64,000 nucleotides of DNA from contig NZ_CP009056.1 of NCBI RefSeq assembly GCF_000807275.1, positions 2,171,192 to 2,235,191 of the forward strand. The letters are read 5' to 3'. Below the pieces are notes generated by a model that made no database searches, was not told where the DNA came from, and saw only the letters and a list, made by a program, of their open reading frames with translations. Every line of letters begins with the position of its first letter. The first letter of the stretch is position 1. Positions 37,301-45,179 of the stretch are shown here, piece after piece. The stretch comes from Frischella perrara (GTDB taxonomy: Bacteria; Pseudomonadota; Gammaproteobacteria; Enterobacterales; Orbaceae). Both the position numbers and the translations under genes were made by a program.

Positions 37301-37719
37301 ACTTGCCAATGGTCATTAATTAGATTAGGCAATAAGGTATCTACATCAGTAGATGTTCCCAGTACCAAACATTTGCGCACTTTTCTACGCCAGAATAAAC
37401 CAAATTGAGCATAAAAATAGCGTTTTATTTCATTAAAAAAGATCTGATCCTTTTTGTTGTTATTTTTATCTTTAACTTTTTTGTCTTTCTTGATAAAGGA
37501 TAAAAAATCTTTTTCCCCTAATTTTTTCCAACTTAACAGACCAACACTGTATAATATTAAAAATATAAGACAACCTAATGTTAAAAAAAGTAATGCGGTC
37601 ACTCGTTGTATGAGCGTATCTAACCCAACGAGATCACCATGAAAATAAATGATAATTGCAAATAAAAGAAAAATGCAAAGAACAAAAAACAAAATTCCCC
37701 AATACCATTGTTTATTCAT
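34345..37719 (-). CDS. tssM: TssM: T6SS inner-membrane core protein (IcmF/VasK)
   Basis: A 1124-residue IcmF-family protein. Two helices lie near the N-terminus (WGILFFVLCIFLLFAIIIYF and a second at ~40-60) and a third near residue 375 (VCSLIILVTGIFGVGQL), giving a cytosolic loop and a large periplasmic domain that binds TssJ. The cytosolic nucleotide-binding site is degenerate: the segment CLVLGTSTDVDTLLPNL takes the place of a P-loop and has no GKT. The C-terminal part (SYSPYAQLSW-type strands, LYEYYSGDWAWIRLLESA) fits the family. I chose ATG 37719, which overlaps the upstream stop; an earlier start would add 16 residues. Confidence 0.92.
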   Translation of the reverse strand: MNKQWYWGILFFVLCIFLLFAIIIYFHGDLVGLDTLIQRVTALLFLTLGCLIFLILYSVGLLSWKKLGEKDFLSFIKKDKKVKDKNNNKKDQIFFNEIKRYFYAQFGLFWRRKVRKCLVLGTSTDVDTLLPNLINDHWQVTDQTLMLYGGNAENEIDKAWLKTLKNSLGRIIGLRRKPLDAIIWLLPTNYLQLNRQQQYRLEKIAMQIRERNKVLGWQVPIYLVSTRASEWQQQGRIEQSIGLFFNHLKLINLDSVDPLLDHLAQECCEKGMQQVMQDLGHDFLLRLSQDLVTSDKARIKQWLSKWLTLPKINSPRGLLFAPVPQEIKEDEENYLPEHYLLMTPTWQTISDDSVKQSGSRIGVAWEMMVCSLIILVTGIFGVGQLTSYYHNQELIMDSTRLVNNINQSAVASYSDQLEAQYALLLKMSQLMYRKEHGAPIRYQFGLNQNDKLLNALWSHYTMANERNIAKPFFKWQSSYLVRLTAMSPSDPKRNEVINSSYEVLKAYLMLSNPDKIDVNYLGDFATRMWGTPANIQTSQWQKLMPELVKFYGKAIQDHPELAQKPTKQLVQDVRQILINQIGIQNAENTIYQAILQRASQNYANQTLTIMLGDIDSRMLFSSNEEVPGVFTRKAWENFIKDEIASAAKSRQEQIDWVLSDSSKVMTSSVSPDVLRQHLTERYFSDYSSAWLLFLNNIQWRQANNVADVIEQLTLMSDVRQSPVIALMNVIKYHAEVAYSGGGLSDNIVRSAKELIKERDPAKLNVKAEASGPLTPTFGVVLNLMNSEVDNNGMSLQTYLLRVTQVRLKLQNITSSANPQAMAKLLAKSVFQGTSVDLSETRDYGNLIAANLGDEWLGFGYSLFQQPLEQAWQVILTPAAGSFNETWNSQIVYEWEKAFAGRYPFKDSDNDASLAELARFLRPNAGMIDKFISNELGGILEKQGENWVINPVNAQGLNFTPEFIEMLNLFNQLSNLLLISGDAQISFDLMARSGGNVMRSELYIDKQKLDYFNQMPVWQRFTWPGDGYSPYAQLSWSSDETGQQLYEYYSGDWAWIRLLESAMIRQIDSGRFEVVWKVANDRNLKYILRSQSGEGPLMLLKLRNFSLPKNVFDIRNTEESIKVTL

Positions 37720-38935
37720 TTGTCGCTTCCTGATTATTATTAGGATTATTACTAACAGATTTAACAATCAGCATCTGTAAGCTATCAGTTTTATAAATTA
37801 CTAATTGTGGTAATTGACTTTTTTTCGTCTGCTCAATCGCTGCTGAAAGAGCCAATGCTCCACTTGAATTCCCTGTATTGCCAAAAATGAGATTCAGATC
37901 AACGGTATTATTCACAGTAATGCTAAACTCAAGAGCATCAATTAATAATAATATTGCTACTTTTTCATCATAAGGTAATCCAGCGAACCATATGTATTCA
38001 AGATCTTGTTCTTGACAATCTCCCCACTCAAGGGCGGTTTTTAAAGCATATTCGATAGAATCTGAATCTTTAAATTTTTTAACGGGTCGATGAATTGCAA
38101 TATGATTTTGTTCAGATGGTTTATCTGTATAATTTAATAAAAATAGTGAAATAAATTCACCACTATCAACTAATGGCTTTTCACGTAGTGTTATTTCACA
38201 ATACAGCTGGTATTTTGATTCTCTTGAATCTAACCATTCATCAAGGAAAAATAAACCTTCATTTTTATTTGTGAAATAATAATTTGTAAAAATAGTGTTC
38301 TTATATGGTTCGAGAAGCTTTTCGATAATAGTTTGATGATCATTAACTTCAGTATTAACAGAAATGATTAAATTAACGTCATTACTAGGAATAATATCTT
38401 TCAAAGCATCTTTGAAATTTGAAAATATAAATGCGAAAGCTTGTCGTATTCTATCTTCTAATTCACCGCTAAAGCAGTCAATTCGTGTATATTTTATGGG
38501 TATATATTCCCCTTTAGGTAACTTAAATGTGAACAATTTATCAGCCATACCTAAAGTAGTGGAAATATCATTTATATTATTACAAATGTTTTCCACCATA
38601 TAGATATGGTCAATTAAAGTAATATACTGTTGAGCCACATATATTAATTCTGCTTCCGTTTTATCGTGCTGTTCATTCCATGCTTGAACGTAAGAACAGC
38701 GCTGTTCATAAATAAATAGCCGGATACCATATACTAATCCAACAATCAAAATGGGGAAAACAATAATAAATACCCATGTTAAAGTTGAATATTTAATTGC
38801 CGTATCATTAAGAAAAACCAACAAAAATAAGACGATCAATATAATTAAAACAAAAGCAAAGATTGACCACTTCTTTTTACTTGGTGGTTTAGGATAAGGT
38901 AATTTATCAACTAATTCTCTTAAATCTATAGTCAT
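37712..38935 (-). CDS. T6SS-associated inner-membrane protein of unknown function
   Basis: 407 residues. Two transmembrane helices (WSIFAFVLIILIVLFLLVFL at ~23-43 and a second at ~52-73) are followed by a ~330-residue soluble domain with mixed alpha/beta pattern. Its end contains FGNTGNSSGALALSAAIEQ, a glycine/serine run that recalls the C-terminal part of thiolase-fold ketosynthases, although no Cys/His catalytic set is seen. It overlaps tssM by 8 bp and PAAR by 1 bp, so it is expressed with both. Comparable genes occur between PAAR and tssM in some enterobacterial T6SS clusters, but I do not know a described function. Confidence 0.65.
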   Translation of the reverse strand: MTIDLRELVDKLPYPKPPSKKKWSIFAFVLIILIVLFLLVFLNDTAIKYSTLTWVFIIVFPILIVGLVYGIRLFIYEQRCSYVQAWNEQHDKTEAELIYVAQQYITLIDHIYMVENICNNINDISTTLGMADKLFTFKLPKGEYIPIKYTRIDCFSGELEDRIRQAFAFIFSNFKDALKDIIPSNDVNLIISVNTEVNDHQTIIEKLLEPYKNTIFTNYYFTNKNEGLFFLDEWLDSRESKYQLYCEITLREKPLVDSGEFISLFLLNYTDKPSEQNHIAIHRPVKKFKDSDSIEYALKTALEWGDCQEQDLEYIWFAGLPYDEKVAILLLIDALEFSITVNNTVDLNLIFGNTGNSSGALALSAAIEQTKKSQLPQLVIYKTDSLQMLIVKSVSNNPNNNQEATNE

Positions 38936-39198
38936 TACCGTTTACCAAAAGATTGTATTGATGATATAAGGCTACACCCACACGCACATTTATGTCCTTC
39001 AAAGGCAATTGGGATACCATTATCAGTTATATTAGGATCGCCCTCTATAATTTGAGTGGGACCATGTTTATCTTTAGGGCAAGAGACCGTATCACCTACT
39101 CTTGCAACGCCTTTGCCTTGCACAATGATCGTTGTTGATGCGGTTAAAACACAACCGTTATGAGTTGTTTTATCGCCAAGTCTTATCACACCTTTCAT
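38935..39198 (-). CDS. PAAR-domain spike-tip protein
   Basis: An 87-residue stand-alone PAAR protein with three of the repeated turns: MKGVIRLGDKTTHNG at the start, GVARVGDTVSCPKDKHG in the middle and PIAFEGHKCACGC at the end. The Cys/His residues of the metal site are in the last two. It sharpens the VgrG spike and may carry an effector. ATG 39198 has AAGGGG upstream; a GTG three codons before is less likely. Its TAA overlaps the start of the next gene. Confidence 0.93.
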   Translation of the reverse strand: MKGVIRLGDKTTHNGCVLTASTTIIVQGKGVARVGDTVSCPKDKHGPTQIIEGDPNITDNGIPIAFEGHKCACGCSLISSIQSFGKR

Positions 39199-39347
39199 TA
39201 TTTTCACCCCTTCTTAATTTTAATTATTCTTGATTAGTACTAAATTAAGTACTTTCACATATTATTTAAGGATTATTTTTTTAATAGTTTATAATATCAA
39301 TTGATACTAAATTCTATTATTAACATTCAATACTTTTAGATAATATC

Positions 39348-40388
39348 TTAATTCACAGGTCTTTCACTATTAATTGCGCAGCGCGCGGTGACATAATAAA
39401 ATCCATCAAAAACTTCCGGTGTATATTCCAACCATAATTTATGTTTGGTTCGGGAAAACGTCATTTGCAAATCAGTCGGATATTCGTAACCTCGCACCAC
39501 TTTAGAAAACCCTGTACCACCGTAACCATCGGTAAACACCGCCTCGGCAGGTCCTTGCGGATTGGCTTCTGGTGAATGACTATAGTAATCCGGATCAAAC
39601 CAGTCATTAACCCATTCAAATTTGTTATACCCCATATCATATAACCCTAAGGGCGTTGCCGGAAAACTGCCTACGGGAAATGAATCAATACCACCTAAGC
39701 GACTTCTTTGCTGTTGTTGCTCATCTGACGGCACATTTCTGCCCGGCTCAAATAGTCCATTATCAGTTGGGTATAGCACGAATTGCCCTCGGTTTCGTGC
39801 TGCGTACTCCCATTGTGCTTCTGTCGGTAAACTGTAAGGTAAGCCTGTCTGCTCACCTAACCATTGGCAATACTCTTGTGCAGCTTCCCAAGGCAAAAAA
39901 GCGGGCGTTTCTGATTGTCGCGGTGATTCGGGAGTATTGGTGCTTATCTTTAGCCATTTTTTATTTTCAAACTTACTATTGAAACCATCCTGTCTATTTT
40001 CTGCAGTGATATGTTCAATAGGATAAGGATTACCTAAACCCTTAGACTTACGATATAACAAATAATCATGAAAGGTGATTTGATAGCGACTTAGTGAATA
40101 GCTCTTCAAACGCACTTTATGAATTGTGCGTACGCCATAATCTCCGATACCATAATATAAACCGCCGGTTTTTTCTTTATCTAAAGGACCAAAATCCCCC
40201 ATCATAAATTCACCGCCTTCAATAAATACCATATCGCTCTTGCTACGTGTTATCAATTCAGCAATTTCAGACTGCAAGGCTGTGTTCTGACTCGTTACAG
40301 AATTATCCATTTGACTATCGCAACCCATTAATAACCCAAGACTACAGCCTAATATCAAACCTTTCTTGTTCATCCTCATTCCCGTCAT
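39348..40388 (-). CDS. FGE/SUMF1-family lipoprotein, copy 3 of 3 (promoter-distal); putative immunity protein
   Basis: 346 residues. The lipoprotein signal peptide ends in GLLMGC followed by Asp-Ser, an inner-membrane retention type of +2 residue. Residues ~50-340 form a formylglycine-generating-enzyme (SUMF1/EgtB-like) domain with FIEGGEFMMGDFG, LPWEAAQEYCQWLGE, LPTEAQWEYAARNRG, YDMGYNKFEWVNDW and TGFSKVVRGYEYPTD, ending in TARCAINS. It is the third member of a tandem set immediately behind the candidate effector. Variable block 139-160 shares ENRQDGFNSKFENKKWLK with the copy at 41451 and not with the middle copy. Enzymatic activity is not implied by the fold. Confidence 0.85.
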   Translation of the reverse strand: MTGMRMNKKGLILGCSLGLLMGCDSQMDNSVTSQNTALQSEIAELITRSKSDMVFIEGGEFMMGDFGPLDKEKTGGLYYGIGDYGVRTIHKVRLKSYSLSRYQITFHDYLLYRKSKGLGNPYPIEHITAENRQDGFNSKFENKKWLKISTNTPESPRQSETPAFLPWEAAQEYCQWLGEQTGLPYSLPTEAQWEYAARNRGQFVLYPTDNGLFEPGRNVPSDEQQQQRSRLGGIDSFPVGSFPATPLGLYDMGYNKFEWVNDWFDPDYYSHSPEANPQGPAEAVFTDGYGGTGFSKVVRGYEYPTDLQMTFSRTKHKLWLEYTPEVFDGFYYVTARCAINSERPVN

Positions 40389-40399
40389 GATTACTTATT

Positions 40400-41440
40400 T
40401 TAATTAAGCGGTTTGTCATGATTTACGGCGCAGCGCGCGGTGACATAATAAAGACCATCAAAAACTTCCGGTGTATATTCTAGCCATAATTTATGTTTGG
40501 TACGGGAAAACGTCATTTGCAAATCAGTCGGATATTCGTAACCTCGCACCACTTTAGAAAACCCCGTACCACCGAAACCATCGGTAAACACTGCTTCGGC
40601 AGGCCCTTGCGGATCGGCTTCCGGTGAATGACTATAGTAATCTGGATCAAACCAATCATTAACCCATTCAAATTTGTTAAATCCCATATCATATAACCCT
40701 AAGGGCGTTGCCGGAAAACTGCCCACTGGAAATGAATCAATACCACCCAAGTGCCTTCTTTCCTGCCGTTGCTCATACGACGGCAAATTTCTACCCGGTT
40801 CAAATTGTCCATTATCAGTTGGGTATAGCACGAATTTCCCTCGGTTTCGTGCTGCATACTCCCATTGTGCTTCTGTCGGTAAACTGTAAGGTAAGCCCGT
40901 CTGCTCACCTAACCATTGGCAATACTCTTGCGCAGCTTCCCAAGGCAAAAAAGCGGGCGTTTCTGATTGTCTCGGTGATTCGGGAGTATTGGTGCTAAAC
41001 TTCACCCAATCTTTACTATCAACAGTGTTATCGAAACCACGCTTTCTATTTTCTGCAGTAATATGTTCAATAGGGTAAGGATTACCTAAGCCTTTGGATT
41101 GACGGTATAACAGATAATCATGAAAGGTGATTTGATAACGACTTAGTGAATAGCTCTTTAAACTGACTTTATGAATTGTGCGTACGCCATAATCTCCGAT
41201 ACCATAATATAAACCGCCGGTTTTCTCTTTATCCAAAGGACCAAAATCCCCCATCATAAATTCACCGCCTTCAATAAATACCATATCGGCCTTACTACGT
41301 GTTATCAATTCAGCAATTTCAGACTGCAAGGCTGTATCCTGACTTGTTACAGCGTTATCCGTTTTACTATCGCAACCCATTAATAACCCAAGACTACAGC
41401 CTAATATCAAACCTTTCTTGTTCATCCTCATTTCCGTCAC
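40400..41440 (-). CDS. FGE/SUMF1-family lipoprotein, copy 2 of 3; putative immunity protein
   Basis: 346 residues, the middle copy of the tandem set. It has the same signal peptide and lipobox (GLLMGC with Asp at +2) and the same FGE core, with FIEGGEFMMGDFG and LPTEAQWEYAARNRG. It differs from its neighbours mainly in the block TAENRKRGFDNTVDSKDWVK and in scattered positions (LPSYEQRQERRHLGG). An 11-bp gap separates it from the next gene. If these are immunity proteins, this copy may have a different effector specificity. Confidence 0.85.
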   Translation of the reverse strand: MTEMRMNKKGLILGCSLGLLMGCDSKTDNAVTSQDTALQSEIAELITRSKADMVFIEGGEFMMGDFGPLDKEKTGGLYYGIGDYGVRTIHKVSLKSYSLSRYQITFHDYLLYRQSKGLGNPYPIEHITAENRKRGFDNTVDSKDWVKFSTNTPESPRQSETPAFLPWEAAQEYCQWLGEQTGLPYSLPTEAQWEYAARNRGKFVLYPTDNGQFEPGRNLPSYEQRQERRHLGGIDSFPVGSFPATPLGLYDMGFNKFEWVNDWFDPDYYSHSPEADPQGPAEAVFTDGFGGTGFSKVVRGYEYPTDLQMTFSRTKHKLWLEYTPEVFDGLYYVTARCAVNHDKPLN

Positions 41441-41450
41441 GATTGATTAT

Positions 41451-42479
41451 TTAATTAAGTGGTTTGTCATGGTTTACGGCGCAACGCGCGGTGACATAAT
41501 AAAGACCATCAAAAACTTCCGGTGTATATTCCAACCATAATTTCTGTTTGGTTCGGAAAAATGTCATTATTAAATCCATCGGATATTCGTAACCTCGCAC
41601 CACTTTAGAAAACCCTGTACCACCGTAACCATCAGTAAACACCGCCTCGGCAGGTCCTTGCGGATCGGCTTCCGGTGAATGGCTATAGTAATCCGGATCA
41701 AACCAGTCATTGACCCATTCAGATTTGTTAAATCCCATATCATATAACCCTAAGGGCGTTGCCGGAAAACTGCCTACGGGAAATGAATCAATACCACCCA
41801 AGTGCCTTCTTTGCTGCCGTTGCTCATATGACGGCACATTTCTACCCGGTTCAAATTGTCCATTATCAGTTGGGTATAGCACGAATTGCCCTCGATTACG
41901 TGCTGCGTACTCCCATTGTGCTTCTGTCGGTAAACTGTAAGGTAAACCTGTCTGTTCACCTAACCATTGACAATACTCTTGCGCAGCTTCCCAAGGCAAA
42001 AAAGCGGGCGTTTCTGATTGACGTGGTGATTCAGGAGTATTGGTGCTTAACTTTAGCCATTTTTTATTTTCAAACTTACTATTGAAACCATCCTGTCTAT
42101 TTTGTGCAGTAATATGTTCAATAGGATAAGGATTGCCTAAGCCTTTGGACTTACGATATAACAAATAATCATGAAAGGTGATTTGATAACGGCTTAGTGA
42201 ATAGCTTTTTAAACTGACTTTATGAATTGTGCGTACGCCATAATCTCCGATACCATAATATAAACCGCCGGTTTTTTCTTTATCCAAGGGGCCAAAATCC
42301 CCCATCATAAATTCACCGCCTTCAATAAATACCATATCGGCCTTGCTACGTGTTATCAATCCAGCAATTTCAGACTGCAAGGCGGTATCTTGACTTATTA
42401 CAGTGTTATCGGACTGATTATCACAACCCATTAATAACCCAAGACTACAGCCTAATATCAAACCTTTTTTATTTATCAT
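41451..42479 (-). CDS. FGE/SUMF1-family lipoprotein, copy 1 of 3 (effector-proximal); putative immunity protein
   Basis: 342 residues, the first copy after the candidate effector. The start MINKKGLILGCSLG is a few residues shorter than the other copies, and a GGTGG sits upstream of ATG 42479. The lipobox is GLLMGC followed by Asp-Asn, a strong inner-membrane retention pair in E. coli rules. The FGE core is intact. Its substitutions include FFRTKQKLW where the others have FSRTKHKLW. It shares the block FNSKFENKKWLK with the copy at 39348. Confidence 0.85.
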   Translation of the reverse strand: MINKKGLILGCSLGLLMGCDNQSDNTVISQDTALQSEIAGLITRSKADMVFIEGGEFMMGDFGPLDKEKTGGLYYGIGDYGVRTIHKVSLKSYSLSRYQITFHDYLLYRKSKGLGNPYPIEHITAQNRQDGFNSKFENKKWLKLSTNTPESPRQSETPAFLPWEAAQEYCQWLGEQTGLPYSLPTEAQWEYAARNRGQFVLYPTDNGQFEPGRNVPSYEQRQQRRHLGGIDSFPVGSFPATPLGLYDMGFNKSEWVNDWFDPDYYSHSPEADPQGPAEAVFTDGYGGTGFSKVVRGYEYPMDLIMTFFRTKQKLWLEYTPEVFDGLYYVTARCAVNHDKPLN

Positions 42480-42559
42480 TTATTACCACCAACATGTTAT
42501 TTTGTTAATGTTGTACAATGACCATCGCGTAAACGTTAATACATTACGGTACACGGTGA

Positions 42560-44950
42560 TTATCTTCTCAGTATATTGGTTAAATCTGCCCGCCAAGGTA
42601 GATAGCCATCATTTACGGTTCGGAGTTGATATTCCGGACAGGTATTTAACATCACCGGACAGCCATAAGCCGGCTTTTTCGCAATGATGTCTTTAATGCT
42701 AGTTAATAACGCTTCAGACTGCTTTGAATTTTCTTGATTAATTAACTCTGCGTAATGCTGTTCATACTTTGAATTAAGATTAAAAAATCCTAATGATAAA
42801 AACTCCCGCAATTTTTGTTCATTTTCGGCGGCTACGGCATCTGATTTTGCTGCATCCAATTTCTCGGTATCAAGTTCAATGTTCTTCATTACTTGCACCC
42901 ACTCTCTTTGCGTTTGAATGGTATGTAAAATCTTAATAATGGCTGCACTGCGCTTTGTATAAAAGATATTTGCAAATGATTGCTGTATATTATCAACCCA
43001 ATTAATACTTGGTATCCACCATGATCTTTTTTTATCAAACGCATTGACCTGCATTAATAGCGCAATTAACATGCCTTTGGATTCTGGTGGTGAGATTAAC
43101 AGTAATTCATCACCATTCAGTATATTTTCTGCGAGTTGGTTACGCTCTGTCACTTCCCCTAATTTTTCACCAAATGAAGAAACACATCGTATAAAAATAT
43201 CTTTAATATTTTCCAGAGATTCAGCTAATAAATCATCAATAGACTTTTTAAAACCAATTACCAGTGTCATCATATATTTTAAATGTTCAAAAGTATCCAA
43301 TGCTATAAATTCTAAATAACTATAATTAGACCAAAATAGTTGATGAGCAAACCAAGATAAAAACTGTTTTATTAATGTAAAATCAACAGCAAATTCGAGA
43401 GAACCTTTAGCTCCCACTCCACAACATAATGAAGCATGGCAACGAATAAGTATTTTACCATTAACAATTTTACAATATAATGAAAATCCCGCACCAATAC
43501 CTGCCATTAAACCAACTTTAGGATTAGCGCTAGCAAAATCTTCAAATTCAAGTTGATTATTTAACTTCTTTCTTTCTTCTTCTGAATAAAAAGATAACGG
43601 TTTTAACCATTGTAACGCACCAACAACACCAATCTCGGCTCTAGCACCAGCAAAGGCTGAAGCATCCAATGATGTACCTTGTGCATCAGTATCTTTAATC
43701 TGTTGATTAATGCTATTACCCTGTTGATTTCGACTTTTAAAATTTTTATTTTTCTTACCGCCTTTATTGCCTGACAGTACCTGTCTTTTAACCCCATTTT
43801 GTTCCACAACTTGCACTGATAATTGAGCACATATACCAACTGAAGCGCCAATAAAACCCGAAAGATAAGCACCTAAACTTAATCTAAAATGTCCTATGGG
43901 ATAGGATTGTACTCTTCCTTGGCTATCTAAACCTTTTAATTGCCATAGAATACCTAAACGATCAGGGATAAAAATACTGGCAGCAATAGATCCTGTCGCT
44001 AAAGCAACTTCTCCACTTAATTCACCTTTTAAGTTGATTCGACCCTTTAACAAATCAATATCACTTTCTATTTGAGCAGCATATGCATATCGCATAAATT
44101 GAGCACCACCGGATATGTTGAAAATTCCGATTTCCTCATCAATGCTTAATATATTTTCTAATTCTTCTGCCCATGGTTTAATAAGGTCCCCCAAAACATA
44201 GCCACTATCTCCAAAGAGAGGAATTTTAAGTAATTCGCTTTTAGCTTCAGGCGTTGTTAGCTGTTCTGTTAATTTTTTTAAGTTATATCTTTTATTACCA
44301 TGCCTATCTTCTTCAATAATACTATCACTACCTTGCCTTGTACTTCCACTTTCTTGAGTGCTTGAGTTTAATTCTCTAATTTTGATTTTATTTGATCTGT
44401 CTTTTGAGATGACAACCTTGCGTAAGTAAGCAAAACGATTTGTTCTTATATTTCCCGATTTACTTGGATCCTTAATCATGACTGGTAATAACTCAACGAT
44501 TTCGCTGAATGTAGTACCATCTACCATGGTCTCGTCTTCCCATTCACTTTTTAATTGATATTTTACATCTTCAAGCAATGTTAAACTTTGGAAAAATAAA
44601 TCCACTAATTCATTGATAGAACCGAAATTTAAATCTACCGGTTTTTCAATGGCTTTTGAGATTTTTTGGGATTGGGCCAGAATTTCGTCTTTTAAATCAT
44701 CATTGCTCTTTAACCCCTGTTTATTCATTTCAATGCGATTTAAAAGGTTGATTGATTCTGAATATAATTCTTCATATTGTCTACTTTTCTCAGAATAATA
44801 ATGTAATAGTCGCCACTCATCTTCAAAAAGTTTTGGGTTTTCGGGAATAATAATCTCCTCAGTTTCTGGTGAAATGTAAACTTGAATCGGTTCACTTTCA
44901 ATATCTACAATATCACTGTGCTCCTTGCTTAAAGAAACTTGGTCATTCAT
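42560..44950 (-). CDS. Large unrecognised protein behind vgrG; candidate membrane-attacking T6SS effector
   Basis: About 796 residues; I do not recognise a family. The N-terminal ~250 residues are charged and helical. The middle contains several glycine/alanine-rich hydrophobic blocks, for example GEVALATGSIAASIFIP, LGAYLSGFIGASVGICAQLS, ASAFAGARAEIGVVGAL and GLMAGIGAGFSLYC with ASLCCGVGAKGSLEFAVDF, broken by a basic stretch (GNKGGKKNKNFKSRNQ). The C-terminal ~250 residues are again helical and polar. It has no signal peptide. Gly-rich amphipathic segments suit membrane insertion. It follows vgrG (230 bp) and precedes three lipoproteins and PAAR, the usual effector position. GAGGA before ATG 44950 decides the start over a GTG four codons upstream. 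Confidence 0.6.
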   Translation of the reverse strand: MNDQVSLSKEHSDIVDIESEPIQVYISPETEEIIIPENPKLFEDEWRLLHYYSEKSRQYEELYSESINLLNRIEMNKQGLKSNDDLKDEILAQSQKISKAIEKPVDLNFGSINELVDLFFQSLTLLEDVKYQLKSEWEDETMVDGTTFSEIVELLPVMIKDPSKSGNIRTNRFAYLRKVVISKDRSNKIKIRELNSSTQESGSTRQGSDSIIEEDRHGNKRYNLKKLTEQLTTPEAKSELLKIPLFGDSGYVLGDLIKPWAEELENILSIDEEIGIFNISGGAQFMRYAYAAQIESDIDLLKGRINLKGELSGEVALATGSIAASIFIPDRLGILWQLKGLDSQGRVQSYPIGHFRLSLGAYLSGFIGASVGICAQLSVQVVEQNGVKRQVLSGNKGGKKNKNFKSRNQQGNSINQQIKDTDAQGTSLDASAFAGARAEIGVVGALQWLKPLSFYSEEERKKLNNQLEFEDFASANPKVGLMAGIGAGFSLYCKIVNGKILIRCHASLCCGVGAKGSLEFAVDFTLIKQFLSWFAHQLFWSNYSYLEFIALDTFEHLKYMMTLVIGFKKSIDDLLAESLENIKDIFIRCVSSFGEKLGEVTERNQLAENILNGDELLLISPPESKGMLIALLMQVNAFDKKRSWWIPSINWVDNIQQSFANIFYTKRSAAIIKILHTIQTQREWVQVMKNIELDTEKLDAAKSDAVAAENEQKLREFLSLGFFNLNSKYEQHYAELINQENSKQSEALLTSIKDIIAKKPAYGCPVMLNTCPEYQLRTVNDGYLPWRADLTNILRR

Positions 44951-45179
44951 ATTATTCCTCACTACTTTAGTAATTTTGTTATTATCTATTTATAGGTATT
45001 AATTTAAGCTATTTTTATATATTAATAACTAAAACTGTTGCTAAATGTTGAACATCAAATATAACTAAATTGCTATATTATTAAGCACTTATAAAATTCT
45101 TTGAAAGTGAACATTCTCCCCAGTACGATTATAAAAATCACACAGCGCTTCCTTGGTTTAATTGGTTTGCTGTCATTAT

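Noticed and set aside
39348-42479. Assembly artefact producing three copies of one lipoprotein gene
   Set aside because: The copies differ at many codons, at the signal peptide and in a distinct internal block, so they are real paralogues.
44951-45179. Small gene between vgrG and the effector candidate
   Set aside because: No frame with SD and plausible length was seen in these 229 bp.
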